Shown in pieces: positions 62,556-64,000 of a stretch of 64,000 nt of DNA. Source of the stretch: Holacanthus passer (taxonomy: Eukaryota; Chordata; Actinopteri; Pomacanthidae); NCBI GenBank assembly GCA_025331565.1, contig JAFREQ010000017.1, positions 2,976,001-3,040,000 of the forward strand, written 5' to 3'. Numbering within the stretch: position 1 is the first letter of the stretch; the number at the start of each line of letters is the position of its first letter. The notes below the pieces were generated by a model. It ran no database searches. It worked only from the letters and a program-made list of their open reading frames with translations, and was not told the origin of the DNA. Position numbers and translations under genes: made by a program.

Positions 62556-63666
62556 CCAACAAGAACGACAAGACCAAGGTTTAAATGTGTGTCTTCATAT
62601 AGATGCATTGAAACATGTCAGGTGAGCTTAAACTAATGTAGAAGAACAGTGTGAACCTCTTTGATTTTGCCCACTGGGCTCTCATCCTGACCTGAAGGCG
62701 TGAGGACGAGCGCGAGTCGTGTTATTGTCGACTGTGTCAAAGAAGTGTGGACACAGCGTCCGTGCCACCGTGCGCTAATGCTGAGATTTCCACGGGAGGT
62801 GCGTTGCCCACAGCATCATCTCTCCTCCGCTTTAATATCCTGAGTGCTGTAATCTGCTCACCACGTCTGACCCGCTACGTGTCACTCTCACCGCTCACCC
62901 TCCCCCGTAACTCCCCAAAATCCTCTACATCACATTTACATAACCCCACCCCACCCCTCAACTCCCCCGCGCTCCCAGCCCGTACCTGCGGCCGCCGGGG
63001 CTCCGCCTGTCTAGGACCATCATGCATCGCTTCGCAGCTCGCCTTTGGCCCCCTTTTTATTTATTGATCAGCCCGTTCCTATTAGGATGTCCGACAGCTG
63101 CTCTGGCTTGAAAGCCCAGGGAACCTTCTGCATTATTGAAAAATAACCAGCGCACATCATTGTGTGAGCTGAGCCCATTTCTTGGGATGCGATGCTTTGT
63201 TGACTAATTGTCTGCTCTGTGCATGTGCTCCACAGCATCTTGGCTTGATATCTGTCTGATAAAGCATATTATTATCCAGCTGCTTTTGCTCCCACACAAC
63301 ATTTCATGTCTGATACCACAATTTGCAATACCTGGATGTGGCTCCTGTTTTTTCCCACAGTTTCAGTCAAACAAGCACAACTGTAACGGTCGCAGTCATT
63401 CATTGACCAGACGGGGGGAGGGGGGGGGCTTCCCTCTCATTCACTTCTAACCCGCCTTTTGTTTACTGACAGTTGCTTCCTATCTGGTATCAGAGAGTGA
63501 TGTCATCTCGCCATTTGGTCAGTAACGTCAGTGCTGTTTATTTTGTGTCGTAGAACCGAAACTGCGTTGGCCTTGTTTAGTTAAGCTGCAGGAGGAGGGA
63601 GGAGGGTCAGAGCTCTCTGATGCTGTGTTTACACTCAATACATGCTATACACTCAGGCTCTCTCTC

Positions 63667-63699
<33 letters not shown>

Positions 63700-64000
63700 A
63701 GGGCAAAAGCCTTATTTTTGGCCCAGCTTTATTTGCCATTGCCGAGGTCAAAGACAACTAAAATCCCAGATTACTTCGAGCATATTTCCTATTAGACCCG
63801 AATGAAAAAAGCATTAATTACAGCAAATCTACAGCCACAGTTACCCGCTATATGTTTTCTCTTCTATCCACAGATGATAGTAAGAAAATACGCTCCACTG
63901 TGTCATCTATGTTTGCTCCTTTCAAACCGCACGATAACAACATGGATCTGCTGCGTTTTCCAGCGTTTCATTCAAGGATGAGTCATTATCCCGCTGAAAT
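62556..64000. other. Intron 1 to window end, with GC-rich patch
   Basis: A C-rich, CpG-containing stretch lies at about 62,860-63,030. A possible minus-strand donor within it is discussed under findings. The rest is AT-rich with chance ORFs. No coding exon was identified before the window ends. Confidence 0.45.
63658..63699. repeat. (CT)n microsatellite
   Basis: About 21 CT/TC units with one CG interruption, read directly. The frame across it gives only serine-leucine repeats. Confidence 0.97.

Noticed and set aside
1..64000. CRISPR arrays, prokaryotic operons, endogenous viral genes
   Set aside because: No regularly spaced direct repeats, no dense same-strand coding, and no polymerase, capsid, integrase or envelope-like frame was seen on either strand.

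Overview
The window looks like nuclear DNA of a ray-finned fish, most likely a percomorph-type teleost. It is moderately AT-rich and intron- or intergenic-like throughout. It has many short (CA)n/(TG)n microsatellites and A/T homopolymers, and several degenerate non-autonomous DNA-transposon families that I know from teleost genomes. There are no prokaryotic gene arrays, no rRNA or tRNA that I can recognise, no CRISPR array, and no intact transposase, reverse transcriptase or viral gene. Almost all open reading frames are 60-130 codons long, overlap in all frames and resemble no family I know, so I treat them as chance ORFs.

The best supported gene feature is a 5' exon on the + strand. A CpG-rich block at about 19,746-20,450 carries a long leader and then an ATG at 20,381. 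The ATG opens a 17-codon hydrophobic signal peptide (MALCAGVWILVLALHVR) that runs into a consensus splice donor (GAG|gtaaga) at 20,433. I found no convincing downstream coding exon in the remaining 43.5 kb, so most of 20.4-64 kb is read as a very long first coding intron of a secreted or cell-surface protein. The gene cannot be named from 17 residues. A second CpG-rich block at about 30,340-30,650 has a good Kozak ATG and a possible donor in the same splice phase, so it could be an alternative 5' exon. Weaker first-exon candidates lie at 57,726 (+ strand) and 63,027 (- strand).

Layout: 1-19.7 kb is upstream or 5' intronic sequence with microsatellites, a TIR element (12.99-13.93 kb), a short MITE (16.43-16.72 kb) and an 80-bp hairpin (18.25-18.33 kb). 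19.7-20.4 kb holds the leader and signal-peptide exon. 20.4-64 kb is intronic, with a second MITE copy (30.83-31.28 kb), three copies of an AT-rich 'GCTGCAAC...GTTGCAGC' MITE (32.2, 43.6 and 62.4 kb), a retroposon-tail-like segment nested in the first of these, a second TIR element (52.5-53.1 kb), purine/pyrimidine-skewed tracts, and AT-rich homeodomain-site clusters that may be conserved enhancers. Conservation could not be tested here.
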